Assembly: GCF_036898095.1 (NCBI RefSeq)
Contig: NC_090728.1
Span: forward strand, 87,329,935 to 87,393,934
Reading direction: 5' to 3'
Source of the DNA: Palaemon carinicauda
Lineage: Eukaryota; Arthropoda; Malacostraca; Decapoda; Palaemonidae
DNA length: 64,000 nt
The notes beneath the pieces were generated by a model, which was not told where the DNA came from, did not search any database, and saw only the letters and a list, made by a program, of their open reading frames with translations. Positions 44,845-57,100 of this stretch are shown one piece after another. A program made the position numbers and the translations under genes. The number at the start of each line of letters is the position of its first letter. Position 1 is the first letter of the stretch.

Positions 44845-47690
44845 CTAGTTGAAAGTTTGGTTAACTAATCTCTCTTGAGGAGTGTGAGGAGCATGCCCAA
44901 ACCATCTCCATCTGCCCCTCACCATGATCTCACCCACATATGGCACTCGAGTAATCTCTCTTATAGTTTCATTTCTAATCCTGTCCTGCCATTCAACTCC
45001 TAATATTCTTCTGATGGCTTTATTCTCAAATCTACAAAATATGTTAGATATTGTTTCATTGTCATACCATGACTCATGTCTATACAGTAACAACAATCTC
45101 CCTAAACTGATATTTAGTCAGATTTTTATGTGTAATTTCAGGCTATTTGATTTCAAAATTTTACTTTACCTAACCCTTGTCTGATTTGCTTTTTTTGATT
45201 TTTCATCAAACTTCAAATCCAAAGGTCCTGTATTAGAGATCAGAGTTCCTAAATATTTCAATGGATCTACCTCATTAATCCTTTTTCCTTCCAATGATAT
45301 TTTGTCTTCCATTGCACATTACGTTTTCATCATCTGTCTTTCTTCTATTTATTTTCAGCCCAACCTCCTGTGATATTTCATGCACTCTGGTAGTAAGCAT
45401 TACAAATCCTGTGTTGTTCTGCTAATAAGGACAGCATTATCAGCATATTCTAGATACACTAACTTTCTAATACCAATCCTCCACCATCTTCAACTGTTCT
45501 ATGCACTACAAAATCCCTGACAATGATAAACATCATAGGTGACAACACATTCCCTTGGAGTACTCCACTGTTCACTGGAAATTCATTTGATATGACTCCA
45601 TTAACATTAACCTTGCACTTACTATGCTCATGCACAGACTTAATCAAATTTACATGTTTAAGTGGACCGTCTGCCATGGTGTTTTGACATACCAACTTTC
45701 AGAAATTGAAAATCGTTTTATTGCTTCTATGTATGCAGAAACCTATCGTACATGCTCTCCAGAAATTCTAGCCTATTATTGTTACAAATACTAAAAATAT
45801 AGTGGTCTTTAAATGATGATGTCATCCTTACTGCGTCGTCTGCATGACTGAGTATGACAGAATTGTCTTTGAGTATTTATTTTTGCATATATATTGCGAT
45901 TTTTTTTCACTTATATTTCGAAATCTTGTACGTCTGGCAGAAATGGAAGGCATTGGTAGAGGGTTGGTGAACAAATACTACGAGCTACAAGAATAGCAGC
46001 GAGTTTCCAAAGCCATATAGAAGTTATAATGCATGAGTTTGTTTACTTGCAGTTCGTATGTACATTGTGTTTTCACAACGTCCTCGGGAACTTTATAGCA
46101 AGGTCAATGTTTCCTAAGGCCATAGAAAGAAAAAAGTAAGCAGAGAGTAAGAAAAAAGGATGAAGAAGAGAGGGAAACATGAATAAGAGTACAAAGCTGA
46201 AACATGATAACTAAAACTCTTGCAACAATGAGAGGCCGCTGGCAACTCAACTCATGACTCCTTTACCCCAAGTGTAATGGCAAACTTAGGGTTTAAATAC
46301 TCGTTTTGGGTGCGTTTATGTAAGAATAAACAATAAAAGTACAAAGTAAGGTTATCATAACAATGTTATCTTGATTTCATTAAGAAAAGAAGCAAAAATT
46401 TGTTAGAAATCATTGGGTGCTCATAATTCTAGAACATACTTATTCCCACTTAGGTACATTTTTCTCATTTATTTATTATTCGATTTTAAAGAGAAAGACA
46501 TAATTGAAAAGAGGAATAAAAGTACCAGAATTTTGTGTACCAGAATTTTTATCTTCCTTTGTCTATTTTTTCATGAAAACTAATGCCTCACAACACAAAA
46601 TTAATTAGTTCTGGAGTGGCTTTCGTAAAGTGATTTTTTCGTGTTGAGTCATATTTCACCTGCAAATTGCCTAATTTGCTCCAAACCCTACAAAAATCAC
46701 CACATTAAATCTCACTATAAAGCTACAGTATAACCACAATGAAATACTGTACAGCCAAATACATTTGAACCATTCAATATACCTAAACTCAATGTAAATA
46801 CCTGTAAATTAAATAGTTATTACACAATAATGCAATAATAAATGGAAAATAATACAATACAAACAGTACAATACTGTACTATTATAGTTACCCCTTTTAT
46901 AGACTATAGCTACATTTTCTATTTTCTGTTGTCTGAACCCATTTTCTTCAACTCTGTGATGGGTGACTATTTTATTCTCGGCCTGGCTGGCAAATCTTTT
47001 TTTCCTAAAGTGAAACATTTTTTGTAAAGTGAGTCATAAAAATATTCACATCTCGTTTCGTACCTTGAAAATTTCGCAAGCAGAGTCTTTTGTGAAGAGA
47101 AGTATGACTGTATTATATGTCTAAGAAAATTAAGAAAAAAATCATTAAAAAAAGAAAAAGGAAAATAAAAAATCTGTCATAGAATTATTCTATATATAAA
47201 GCAGTTTTGATGTTATGATTTTCAAAACAATTGGTGTCATATTAAGTGGAGAAAAATGACCCTAAATTTTTATTTCAAATCATGATTTTTGCTAATATTT
47301 AAAAAAATAATTTGATCAAATGACTATTTTTATAAGATGAAGGTATCATATATTTCTAAAAGTTATATAGAAATTGCGTACTTTAAATAATTAAAAAATA
47401 AAATTCATGGCATGACGGACGGTCCCCTTTGGAGGAACTCCATAAAAACGGACTCTCCACGAAATTGGCCGGTGCATACTATCAAAGGCTTTTTCAAAGT
47501 CCACAAATGACATCGACAGTAAATTCCTTCATTCTACACATTGCTGTACAACATGTCCTAAAATGAACATATGATCAGTACAATTACCTTTTCTAAATCC
47601 CACTCTTTCAACTCTCAGCTTTTCACCCATCTTTCTTTTTAGCATCTTTATAATAAGCATACTATATATTTTCATGACAACTATCATAAA
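44845..47690 (-). pseudogene. RTE reverse transcriptase, catalytic YADD changed to YADN
   Basis: RT motif A region (VDFEKAFDS-type) ends at 47432; after the TTAA insertion the RT resumes with LKHVNLIKSVHEH and NSGVLQGNVLSPMMF (45657-45540). The catalytic box reads LEYADNAVLI, with AAT for the second Asp at 45436-45438. Further on come KINRRKTD-type and EVDPLKYLGTLISN motifs, then the C-terminal EWQDRIRNETIREIT and RGRWRWFGHA. Stops and frame changes are frequent. The catalytic change alone should inactivate the polymerase. Confidence 0.8.
45662..47427. mobile_element. TTAA-flanked non-autonomous element, copy 2 (in RTE)
   Basis: Left target TTAA at 45658-45661; right counterpart is TTTG at 47428-47431, a decayed TTAA. 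Inverted ends GTGGACCGTCTGCCATGG and, inward from the right, GGGGACCGTCCGTCATGCC. Same family as 36744-38796, with a single copy of the segment that is duplicated there and no (CT)n cluster. Removal restores the LINE frame across GGAGTTCCTC-TTAA-ACATG. Confidence 0.82.
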
Positions 47691-48640
47691 TGTGAGGCCT
47701 CTTTATTTATTATAATCAGTAAGATCTCCTTTTTTTGTCATTTTCACCAACACTCCTAGCTCCCATTCATCAGGTTTTGCCTCTTCATGTAACATTCTAC
47801 AAAATAATCTTGTAATTCTTCTGGGAGTCACTTCATTTTCAGCCAATATCATCTCAGCAGTTATTCCATTGTATCCAGGGGTTTTCCATCTTGAGTTTTT
47901 AATGATGGCTTCAAATTTAAACGCACTAAATTCATTCATGGGCACATCAAGATCTTCCTCAGCTTCAGGTATCTCAATCAAATTATTCCCTTCATATCTC
48001 CTATTCATGACCTCACTAAAGTGTTCCATCCAACATTGCCTTTCTTCATATGCTTCTTCTTTTTTGCTGCCGTGGAGATTTCATCAATAATTCTATGAGC
48101 AATTTTTACACCATAGCCACTCCCTGAATTCATAGCTTTTTCAGCCTCATCTACCTTACTGTATAAAAATTCTCTCCAGTCATTCCTGGCTTTTCTTTTG
48201 ACTTCACTATTAATACTGGAATACTTAGCATGCTCTATCTTGTAATTTTCATTACGTCCCTGAAAACTTTCAACAGTTAATTTCTGTCTTTGTCTCCTTT
48301 TCATAGTATCCCAAGTATCATTTGATATCCATGGCTTTCTCCTTGTAACTACTTGTCCCAAAACTTCACAACCAACTGACTGATATATGTTCTTAATATC
48401 ACACCATTCTTCACTAATTGTTCATTCTTCTCTTAAAGTCTCTAAGATTGCAAATTGATTCCTACATTCAATTGGAGAGGCTTCTTTGTACTCATCTTCT
48501 AGAAGCTTAGTTGTATCAAACCTAAGTATTCTATCTACTTTTCTGTTGGGTGTTTTCAGTTTTAATTTCAGTGTGGCAATGAGAAGCTGGTGATCACTAC
48601 CAATACCTGCACCTCTATAGCTTCTCACATTTCTTAGAGT

Positions 48641-48770
48641 CCTCCTTCTCTCTTCATTAATGGCTATATGATCTATTTTATTTTTGTAATTGCCACAAGG
48701 TGAAGTCTCCTTCTTTCTTCATTAATGGCTATGTGATCTATTTTACTTTTGTAATTTCCACATGGTGAAG
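48641..48770. repeat. 65-bp tandem duplication inside the RTE endonuclease
   Basis: Units 48641-48705 and 48706-48770 both run CTCC...TTCATTAATGGCTAT...GTGAAG with few differences. 65 is not a multiple of 3, so it shifts the endonuclease frame. Confidence 0.85.
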
Positions 48771-49203
48771 TTCATGTATATTTGGGGATGTACTTATGCT
48801 GGAAAAGAGTACCTCCAATAACAAGATTGTTTGCTGAACAAAAACTTATAAAATGGCCTCCATTTTCATTTGCAACTGAACCCAGTCCCTCAATGTCCAT
48901 CATATTCTCTATGACTTGATTAATCTTCCCAACTTTAGCATTGACACCGATCGCAATGTTCGTATTTCTCTCCGGGATCTCACCCTTTACACTATGCAGT
49001 TCTTCATAGTATTCATCTTTCACTTGTTCAAGAGCATCATTTGTTGGTGCATAGCACACTTTAGTGATCATAACGCACTGCTTTGATTTAAACTTTGCAA
49101 GTAACAATCTGCTATTAACAGCTCTCCACTCAGTTAATGCCTTTTCTGCTCTTGGTGTCATCATTATTCCAATCCCTTCTCTTGCCACTCCATCAGTTCT
49201 TCG

Positions 49204-49206
<3 letters not shown>

Positions 49207-49280
<74 letters not shown>

Positions 49281-49288
49281 TATATATT
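49207..49288. repeat. (TA)n microsatellite inside the RTE endonuclease
   Basis: About 70-80 bp of TA with an ACAGTATATA end, splitting the endonuclease frame between residues of the ETCCKWIG and TDGVAREG motifs. Confidence 0.93.
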
Positions 49289-49500
49289 GCCTTGCTCTAA
49301 GATTTCCTTACCAATCCACTTACAACACGTTTCACTTATTGCCAAGATATCCAAATTATATTTCATAAATTCATTCTTCACTTGCTGCAACTTCCCAATC
49401 TAATTCATGGTTCTAACATTCCAATTACCAATTTTTAATTTTCTTTAGTATTTACAAACTGGGAGATTTTTAGCACCCAGCTACGCCCGGGATGGGCCAT

Positions 49501-50164
49501 TCTGTCATTTTCGCTTTCCATAAACTGACTAAATCCATAGAGGATTCTTTGGCTAAATTCATCAAAGGATAGCCAGTTCCGTGTGATGCACATTGCCTAT
49601 CTAAGGCAAGTGACCCCTGCTGATCCATACTGATTCTAGCAAGATCATCCGCCAGGCATCGAGGGTGTAAGCCGAAGAGACAGCTTGTCTATCGTCTTAA
49701 ACTTTATCCGTAACCCTGCTGTTAGTGACTTCTTCAAGATTTAGGTGGGCATTTCCTCCACACCCAAAGTTCTCGTTACTTCACCAGGTTGTTCATCCGC
49801 TTATAAAATCATTGGCAAACAAGGACTGCTCAGATATACCGCATAGCACAGTAACATACCACCTAGCACGGTAATATACCACCTAGCACAGGATAGCACA
49901 ACAGAATTCCACTATGATGAACACTCCAAAAGGATAGCAAACCATATAAAAAATCTTATTGCTCAGGACCCAGACACTCATATGGAACAATTAAATTTAC
50001 CAAGTAGTCATGGATTTGTTGGTGCATTATAAGCACATCTTGGAGAAGAGGAGTGTAAATTTCAAGACTAGACTGGAAAGCTACTTCAAGAAGGTAGAGA
50101 ATCCTGCAATAGATCCTGTACCTTTACCCAAACTGATTCTTCTCTTCCTTAGGATCTTACAATC
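49501..50164. other. Junction stretch between RTE LINE and DIRS C
   Basis: The left part may be the RTE 5' untranslated region. Around 49838-49897 there are three 20-bp units of the type ATACCACCTAGCACGGTAAT. A frame from 50010 reads YKHILEKRSVNFKTRLESYF before DIRS sequence starts near 50160. It resembles the C-terminal tail type of pogo transposases, but this is a weak guess. Confidence 0.45.
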
Positions 50165-51525
50165 ATTTCTGGCTCAACATAGCACCCAGGATATTCACCA
50201 AACTGGCAGAGACGGTAATCCAAGAATTACGAACCCAAGGAATTCAAATAGTAGCTTACCTAGACGACTGGCTCATTTGGTCAAACAGCATCGAGAACTG
50301 CCTCACGGCAACAAACAGAGTGATAAAATTCCTACAATAGTTGGGGTTCCAGATCAACATCGAGAAATCTCGCCTTGTCCCGAAAACCAAGTTTCAATGG
50401 CTGGGATTACAATGGGATCTGCGTTCCCACACGCTACGTCTCCCAACAGCCAAGAGGGCAGAAATAGCAAAGAACACAAGACGTTTTCTCAAGGACAAAT
50501 TGACGTCCAGGAGAAATCAAGAGAGAATCCTGGGTGCCCTCCGGTTTGCCTTGGTAACAGATATAGTACTGAAGGCCAGACTGAAAGATATAAACCGAGT
50601 ATGGCGCTCCAGGCCAAACGAGAAATATCGAGACAAAAGAGCTCGACTTCCGCCAATTCTGAGGAAAAGACTTCAGCCATGGACAAAGGTAAAAAATCTG
50701 GCAAAATCCGTTCCTTTACAATATCCACCTCCAAAACTGGTCATTCACACAGACGCCTCCTTAACAGGCTGGGGGGGGGGGGAAACTCCCAGTACAAGAA
50801 AGTCCAAGGACTATGGTCGACAGTATTCCGCCAACTCCATTTCAATGTCTTAAGAGGCCATGGCGGTATTCCTAACCATAAAACGACTGGCTCAAGCCAG
50901 GAACCAACATATCAGATTGGTTCTAGACAGCGAAGTCATAGTCCACTGCATAAACAGAGGGGGTTCCAAGTCAGGCCACATAAACCATGTGATGTTAGCA
51001 ATATTTTCCATGGCAGCATCGAACCAGTGGCATCTGTCAGCAGTCCATCTAGCGGGAGTACGAAATGTAGTGGCGGACGCACTTTCGAGGACAACTCCGC
51101 TGGAGTCGGAGTGGTCACTGGACCTAAAATCATTCAAATGGATTCTATCTCAGGTTCCGGGTCTCCAGATAGACTTGTTTGCAACAGAGTCCAACCACAA
51201 ACTAGAGTGCTACGTAGCCCCCAACCTGGACCCTCGGGCTTACGCCACAGACGCAATGTCATTGGACTGGAACACTTGGGAGAGAATTTACTTATTCCCA
51301 CCAATAAATCTGTTGATGAAAGTGTTAGACAAACTCAGAACTTTCAAAGGCCAGGTTGCTCTAGTAGCCCACAACTGGCCCAAGAGCAACTGGTTTCCCC
51401 TGCTGGTGGAACTGGGTCTCCACCCTCGACAGATACCCAATCCAATACTAACACAAGTAGTACAAACTCGCAATGTGTTAGCTTCCTCAAAAATTCAGAG
51501 TGCCCTAACTTTATGGACTTTATGA
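50165..51525 (+). pseudogene. DIRS C RT-RNase H remnant
   Basis: RT from FWLNIAPRIFTK; the catalytic box YLDDWLIW (near 50255) is intact. A stop TAG at 50338-50340 falls in FLQ*LGFQIN. A frame change follows a run of 12 G at about 50771-50782, just after the RNase H start HTDASLTGWGG. RNase H continues 50860-51300 (MAVFLTIKRL, VADALSRTTPLE). The pol tail with NLLMKVLDKLRTFK runs to 51525, overlapping the recombinase frame. Confidence 0.85.
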
Positions 51526-52496
51526 AATTTGCAGCCCAGAGGGGTGCAGATATTGATCCTCAAAATACCCTATTTTTAGAATCGGATAAAAGGGAATCCA
51601 CCCTTCGACAGTATGATTCGGCCGGTAAGAAACTCGCAAAGTTTTTAAGGGACTCAAAGGTTGAGATGATGACTATGAATCTGACAGTAACCTTCTTTAG
51701 AATTCTATTTGAATCAGGCCTAGCGGCCAGTACTATTACTACAATTAAATCAGCCTTGAAAAAGATTTTCCAAATTGGTTTTAATATTGACCTTACAGAT
51801 TCATACTTCTCATCAATCCCGAGAGCCTGCGCCAGATTGAAACCATCAACTTGCCCTATCTCAGTTTCCTGGTTTCTGAATGATGTACTCAAATTGGCTT
51901 CTGACACTCTTAACGAGTCTTGTAATTACATTCCATTATTAAGGAAAACCTTGTTCCTAATGAGCCTAGCTTCTGGCGCCAGAATATCAGAACTTTCAGC
52001 CTTGACTAGAGATCCAGGTCATATTGAATTTCTCTCGTCAGGGGAAGTCCTACTTTCCCCTGACAAAAGGTTCTTAGTGAAAAATGAGGACCCCAGAACA
52101 GATGGTCCCCCTGGAAGATTGTTCCACTTCCTCAGGATCCATCTTTATGTCCAGTAAACACTCTGAAAGCCTATTTAAATAGAACTTCCATTAAGTCCTC
52201 AGGGCCCTTATTCATTAGAGAAAATGGAGGAACCATCACCCTGAAAGGAATCAGACAGCAGATTCTGTATTTCATTAAACAGGCTAACCCTGAATCATTC
52301 CCTCATCTTCATGATATACGAGCCGTAGCTACATCTATTAATTACTTTCACCATATGAATTTTGATGAACTTACAAAATATACAGGCTGAAAGTCTCCAA
52401 CAGTTTTTAAACGCCACTATTTAAAACCTTTGGAAGCCCTAAAATTTGCTACAGTGGCAGCAGGGAATGTGGTTCCTCCTGAAAGTAAAGATTCAT
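51330..52496 (+). pseudogene. DIRS C tyrosine recombinase, frameshift plus stop
   Basis: N-terminal DNA-binding part STLRQYDSAGKKLAKFL. The first catalytic Arg is intact in LASGARISELSAL (about 51970). A one-base loss near 52093 shifts the frame. In the new frame HDIRAVATSI (HxxR) and FKRHYLK (nucleophile) are intact, but the Trp of TGW is TGA (52388-52390). Catalytic residues are all kept, in contrast to A. The ORF ends at about 52496. Confidence 0.85.
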
Positions 52497-52929
52497 AATC
52501 ACAAGGTCTTGCTCTATCCTCCTTTCTTCTACCTGCCTTACTTATTGTCCCTGCTTTAGTTTTGGTTTTGTTTTTCACCTGAGCTGCACCCTTATGGTGC
52601 ACTCTTATTTTATCATGTTTGTAAATAGCCTTACTCTCCCACGAGTTAAATTTTGTTTGTATTTACCCTCAGGATTGTAAATTATCATTTGATCTTACAG
52701 TTTATTATTTTGCATTGCATTTTCTTTTTCTTTCCATAGTTTGGAGGTTTTGCTGCAATTTGTTAACTTACCCTTCTATCCTTCCTTATAAGGAATGGTT
52801 CATTCACTAGATTTCTTAGTATTTCCTATCTATTATTTGTATTAAACCATGTTTTTTTATATTTTGTTTTTAATTTACTTTCCCCTCAGGTGTTAGTTCC
52901 AAGTTTTGGGACCATTTCTCTTGTACTAT

Positions 52930-53017
52930 TTCACAGAGCGGCACAGGTGGAGCCCAGAAAAGGGATTTTGACGAAGGAAAAATTTATTTCTGAGTGAGAC
53001 CTGTGCCGCCCAGTGAA
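52930..53017 (+). repeat. Internal complementary region of DIRS C
   Basis: GCCCAGAAAAGGGATTTTGA, then GACGAAGGAAAAATTTATTT and a CTGTGCCGCCCAGTG arm; complementary to 53340-53408. Same organisation as 3021-3107 in A. Confidence 0.8.
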
Positions 53018-53479
53018 CCCATCCTCTACTTCCCTCCCAGAATGGGCCCAAACTTGGGTGCTATAAGGAGTGACGTAGTTGGCGTGGGTTGGGATGGTGG
53101 TAGTAGCATTCAATGGTGTAGCATTCAGTGGTGGGTGTTGAACGGCACCTCGCTGTTACAGGGATATTGAAGAGGAGATATCTAAATGGCACGAGACCTC
53201 TAGTTGTGGTTTAACACGCCCCAGTATTATACCGACACCTATTTAGGTGAGCGAGCTGGGTTCAACCCTGGCATTCCTATGCAACTTTTTTCTCTGGTAA
53301 TACATAGCAGTTATATACCTTAGAAATGATGCAAAAGTAGCATTTCACTGGGCGGCACAGGTCTCTCGCCCAGAAATAGATTTTTCCTTCGTCAAAACCC
53401 CTTTATTTATACTCGGTGTGAGGCTTCTCCATGGAAAAAACTTGCCATAAATGGGGGCTCAACACTTATATGATGAAGT

Positions 53480-54060
53480 ATAAGCCTATCTTAGCCAAAA
53501 AGGGTAGGATCAGGGTATAAATTAACTTTACCATTGTCTGTAAATTCTATGCGAACCTCATCTCTAGAGAGAGCCATAACTCCATTAATCAGAGCACTAG
53601 AAGCCATAGCGAATAGAAAAATCACTCTGAGATAAAATTCGGAAAGATATTCATGAATTTTCGAAGCTAGTTATAAAACAATATCCAATACTCGGGAGAC
53701 CGGCCTCGGCAGGACTGCTGGCCTCAACCTCGCACAAACTTTTGGAATCGTGGCAAAGAGGACAGAGTTAAAATCTAAGTCAAAAGCATATAAAATGGGT
53801 TCAGGTAGGGCCAACTTGCATGACGCAATCGTGGAGGATGCTAAATCTGTTGTATGCAAGTCGATCAGAAAGCCTAAACAAAAATCCATAGATTTAGGAG
53901 GAGGATTTTTATCTACTACATATCGAACCCAATTCTTCCATAGAGTTTCATACCAATTCAAAGTATTGGAAGTTCCATAATTTTCCACAAATGCCAATTT
54001 GTCCCGTTGGATTTGAATCGAAAAAATCATGAGATGAAAGACATTCAGTTATTAAGATGA
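53480..54060 (-). pseudogene. DIRS F tyrosine recombinase remnant
   Basis: Minus strand: LNWYETLWKNWVRYVVDKNP, PPKSMDFCLGFLIDLH and a second part RVIFLFAMASSALINGVM. The first catalytic Arg of ASGARVSE is Leu (CTG, 53590-53592). The catalytic His-Arg and Tyr part is absent because the element is truncated at 53411. Confidence 0.75.
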
Positions 54061-54128
54061 AGCGAAGACAGTTGTCCACTGTACTTCTTAAGACAGGCCC
54101 AGGCTGGGTAGAGGTACCAGCCTGGAGT

Positions 54129-55655
54129 TCACCATGTCAACAAAGGATACCAGTTGCTCGTCGGCCAAAGAGGAGCAACCAGGGTTGCTGTCCACCTGAA
54201 CGAACAGAACTTGTCTAACACCTTCAAGAGAAGATTAAAGGATAGGAATACGTTCATCTTCTCCCAATGATTCAAATTCATGAATAACGCATCCATGCCT
54301 ATCACATTTAGATCTGCGTATGGTGCCACATGAATGCTAAGTGTCTTGTTGAGACTCGTTTCAAACAGGTCCACTTGAAAGACCTGGGACTACGTCTTGC
54401 ATGAAAGGGAATGATTCATCTAGAGACCCTTCTGTCTTTAGTGGATGTGTTCGAGATAGAGAGTCTGCCATCCCATTCAAGATTCCGTGAGGTGAGATGC
54501 AGACAGAGATCCCCTCCTCTATGCCAATGTAAAAATGACAATCAGTACATGGTTTAGTTGGGGAGATCTTGACCTTTGCCTGTCGATGCAATGAACCATT
54601 ACTCTGCTGTCTAATACAAGACGGAAATGAATGTTGTCTTGTAAATATAGACTTTGCAGAGATAAGAAGACTGCCATGGTCTCCAGAATATTGAAGTGAA
54701 ATTGCCCGAAACTCTGGGACCAACGACCTTGCACTTTCTTGAGAGGAGGATGATCCCCCCAACTGTCCAGTGAGCCGTTCGTAGGTAGAAACACTGTAGG
54801 AGGAGGAAAGTGCAACGGAACCGTCTTGAAATACTCCTGGCATGTGACCACTGACGGAGTTGCCGTCGAAGCAACCCGGGGTCGTCTTCTGATGATCGCG
54901 GGGAGCTGTGGAAGCTCCTTTCTTCTAAACCCTGCTTGCATCTTTGAGTCTGACCCTGAGGAGAGGGTTAGTTACAGAAGCATACTGAAATGAGCCCAGA
55001 ACCCTTTCCTGAAAACATCTTGTGGTCTTTCTTAAGTAGATGAAAGACCAAACTGACCGGGCTATTTCCTTCCTCTTGGCAGCAGGAATAGAGAGGGCAA
55101 GAGTCGTTAGATTCCAACGAATCCCTAACCATGGGAAATTTGAGTTCAGCCTTGATTTCTGGAAGCTTATTTGGAATCCAAAATATTGGAGGAATCTTGC
55201 CACGTGATATGTTGCTTCCGTGCATTCCCTTGCTGAGGGAGCTCGAATGGCATATCTCTGAATATATAAGCCTTTTTTCCTAGACTGGAATCAAGGTAGA
55301 GGGAGAACGTTTCGACCTATTGGAAGATGCCAATAAGCGTCGGTAAGATCTATAGAGACGATGTAAACCCCCCCGAGGTTATGAGGTCCTTATCTGCGAA
55401 ATAGTCAGCCTCCAAAACTGGTCGCAAAGAACGAATAGAATTAGAAGGGAGAAGTCGAAAATAGTTTGAGAAATCATCGAAACTTTCTTTGCCACGCAGA
55501 AGACGACCTCGAAACTTCATAGATTTTGGCAGGGGATAACTCTTCCCAAAAGGTCCTGCACATATTGTACCAGATTTGGTGTTAATTTCTGGAAAAAATC
55601 TCTTGATCCTTGGGGTTTGTCTCTTCCATTGGCAGCGTAAACCGCTGGAATTCAC
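54129..55655 (-). pseudogene. DIRS F RT-RNase H remnant
   Basis: RT start 55655-55350 (EADYFADKDLITSGG is a drifted form). The central RT with the catalytic YLDD box, expected near 55230-55350, is missing or unrecognisable. RT thumb 55203-54925 has FQISFQKSRLNSNFPWLGIR and ERVLGSFQYASVTNPLLR. RNase H 54941-54361 has FHFNILETMAVFLSLQSL and MADSLSRTHPL. The pol tail 54374-54129 has NLLLKVLDKFCSFR. Confidence 0.8.
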
Positions 55656-55752
55656 GCCTTGTGACCAAGGACTGAACAGACATCTGTCCTTGAACCATAA
55701 CAGCCTTCCACCTACTGGAGTATCCTCATTACTAGGTTGAGGATGTTTGCCC

Positions 55753-56360
55753 TTAGTTCCCGTTACATCGGAGACCCCGACTCCCTAGCCTACGACCTTC
55801 AACGGACCAACCTCTACCCCCTCTTACAGTCTTGGGGGGACGAGAGGACGAGGTCCCTTGTTCAAATCCAGGATTGAATGTTGGGGACCGTGAAGTCACT
55901 GGGTGAGGAACAGTGAAAAGATCCTGCACTACCTGCACTACCTGAAGCAGAGATGAAGGGCCTCCTAAGTTTTGTTGGTGTACAGACCCGCTTAGGTTAA
56001 GGGCCAACCTCAGGAATAATTTCCCTTTTGTGAGATCTTCCCCATCTCCGGAAAAGACTCATGTTCTGCTGCCGCTTTATCCAAGATCTCCTTACTAAAT
56101 TCTGTGGAAAAAGATCTTTATCCCAATACAGGCGTCAGTAAGACGCTTCGGTTCAAGCGAAAAGACAGGGGCATCAACAGATTACCAATCATCATTTCTA
56201 CAAAGCATTGAAGAGACATCAAAGCTGATAGTGTCTCCCTAGCCTCCAATTTCACCTTAACTAGGTGTGCCGGAAATCTTGGTAGTCTTTCATTAACTGC
56301 CGGCAGGCTATATCCTTATCTAATTTTCCCTTCAACAAAAGTAAACTGAATATCCAACCC
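55753..56360 (-). pseudogene. DIRS F gag remnant
   Basis: The Arg/Gly-rich end TSSSRPPKTVRGGRGWSVEG and PVTSRSPTFNPGFEQ match the order of B gag. Further upstream DIQFTFVEGKIR is the drifted form of the conserved STFTVGKL block. Frames are broken repeatedly. Confidence 0.65.
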
Positions 56361-56764
56361 GTGATCAATGTCAAGGGGAAGAACAAGTGACCCAGGTTTC
56401 ATGTTAAAGGCGACTCGCTACACGAAAAAATCCCTTTACGAAAGTCCTTACGGAACCAATTAATTTCATGTTGCGAGGCATCACTGAATATGATTATACT
56501 GAGCACATTATATGTTGTTAAGTTAATCCTTTCAAACTATTTAAGTAAAACAAATCCTACGATTATTAAAACGCAATAGCTGTTGTTTTTTTTTTTTATT
56601 CTGTTATTGTGGCTGTATACGTTTATAAAACGGTGGACCTCCTATCCGTACTACTACCGGCCGCCATTCCTTTTACTTGTCTTTAAGCAGGAATAGCCGC
56701 AGATAGAATAGTTTCGGGTGGGGTTAACAAAAGGATGGGTCCATCAGGACGACATGGCACTCTC

Positions 56765-57100
56765 ACCCAAAAATGGGATTTTGACGAAGGAAAAATCTAT
56801 CTCTGGGGAGATACCTGTGTCGCCCGGTGAAAAGGTCCTTCTTGTCACTTTTCTGATATAAATACTTCCAAATATACCAGAGAAAGTTAAAGCATGGAAT
56901 GCAGAGGTTACTACCCACGCGCCAGCACCATAAAGGCGTCGTGTATAAAGATAGGGCGTGTGAAAACCACTATTCACAGGTCGTCTTCCATTTATATAAT
57001 TCCTTCACCAATAAGGGATGAGCCGCTACAGCGGCACTAACCAAACCAACCTGATCCACTCCACTGACGCCCAACCTGAGCGCCATCTACACATCCTTCT
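56765..57100 (+). repeat. Left inverted terminal repeat of DIRS E
   Basis: Reverse complement of 3161-3491 over about 330 bp, with the outer end GGGATTTTGACGAAGG. The outer boundary with F is uncertain by about 30 bases because both families share TTTTGGGT and AAAATCCC-type terminal motifs. Confidence 0.85.

Larger units (their letters stand above)
47690..49440 (-). pseudogene. RTE endonuclease and linker, frameshifted
   Basis: The endonuclease begins NWNVRTMN followed by a stop, then EFMKYNLDILAISE (49390 onward). A (TA)n tract at 49207-49277 interrupts it. It continues GVAREGIGIMMTPRAEKALT, CVMITKVCYAPTNDA and the NLVIGGTLFQHK region, then GAGIGSDHQLLIATLKLK (catalytic SDH). The 65-bp duplication at 48641-48770 shifts the frame. 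The linker carries RKPWISNDTWDTMKRRQ. Many stops; not functional. Confidence 0.8.
44695..49500 (-). mobile_element. RTE-type LINE (-), decayed, interrupted by a TTAA element
   Basis: Minus-strand order: endonuclease start IGNWNVRTMN near 49430, body to 48422, mid-region 48361-47703, RT 47690-47432 and 45657-45100, C-terminal region 45096-44845, 3' end at about 44695 (ATCATCTCC on the plus strand). RTE assignment rests on the endonuclease start, DFEKAFDS-type RT motif and the MVRGRWRWFGHA end. It differs from the RTE at 25288-28275. It is hit by a TTAA element (45662-47427) and contains a (TA)n tract and a 65-bp tandem duplication. Confidence 0.85.
50165..53410 (+). mobile_element. DIRS-like retrotransposon C, 5'-truncated
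   Basis: Starts abruptly inside RT (LNIAPRIFTKLAE at about 50180) and continues through RNase H, tyrosine recombinase, 3' untranslated part, internal complementary region (52930-53017) and right inverted repeat end (CCCAGAAATAGATTTTTCCT near 53380, to about 53410). Same subfamily as A. Broken by stops and frameshifts. Confidence 0.88.
53411..56760 (-). mobile_element. DIRS-like retrotransposon F, decayed
   Basis: Minus-strand DIRS of the B type: 5' end near 56738-56760 (CATCAGGACGACATGGC, the B-type inverted repeat), gag remnant 56360-55753, RT 55655-54925, RNase H 54941-54129, recombinase 54030-53480. The recombinase is cut off at 53411, where the right end of C begins. Most of the leader and the 3' end are missing. 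Very many stops. Confidence 0.8.
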
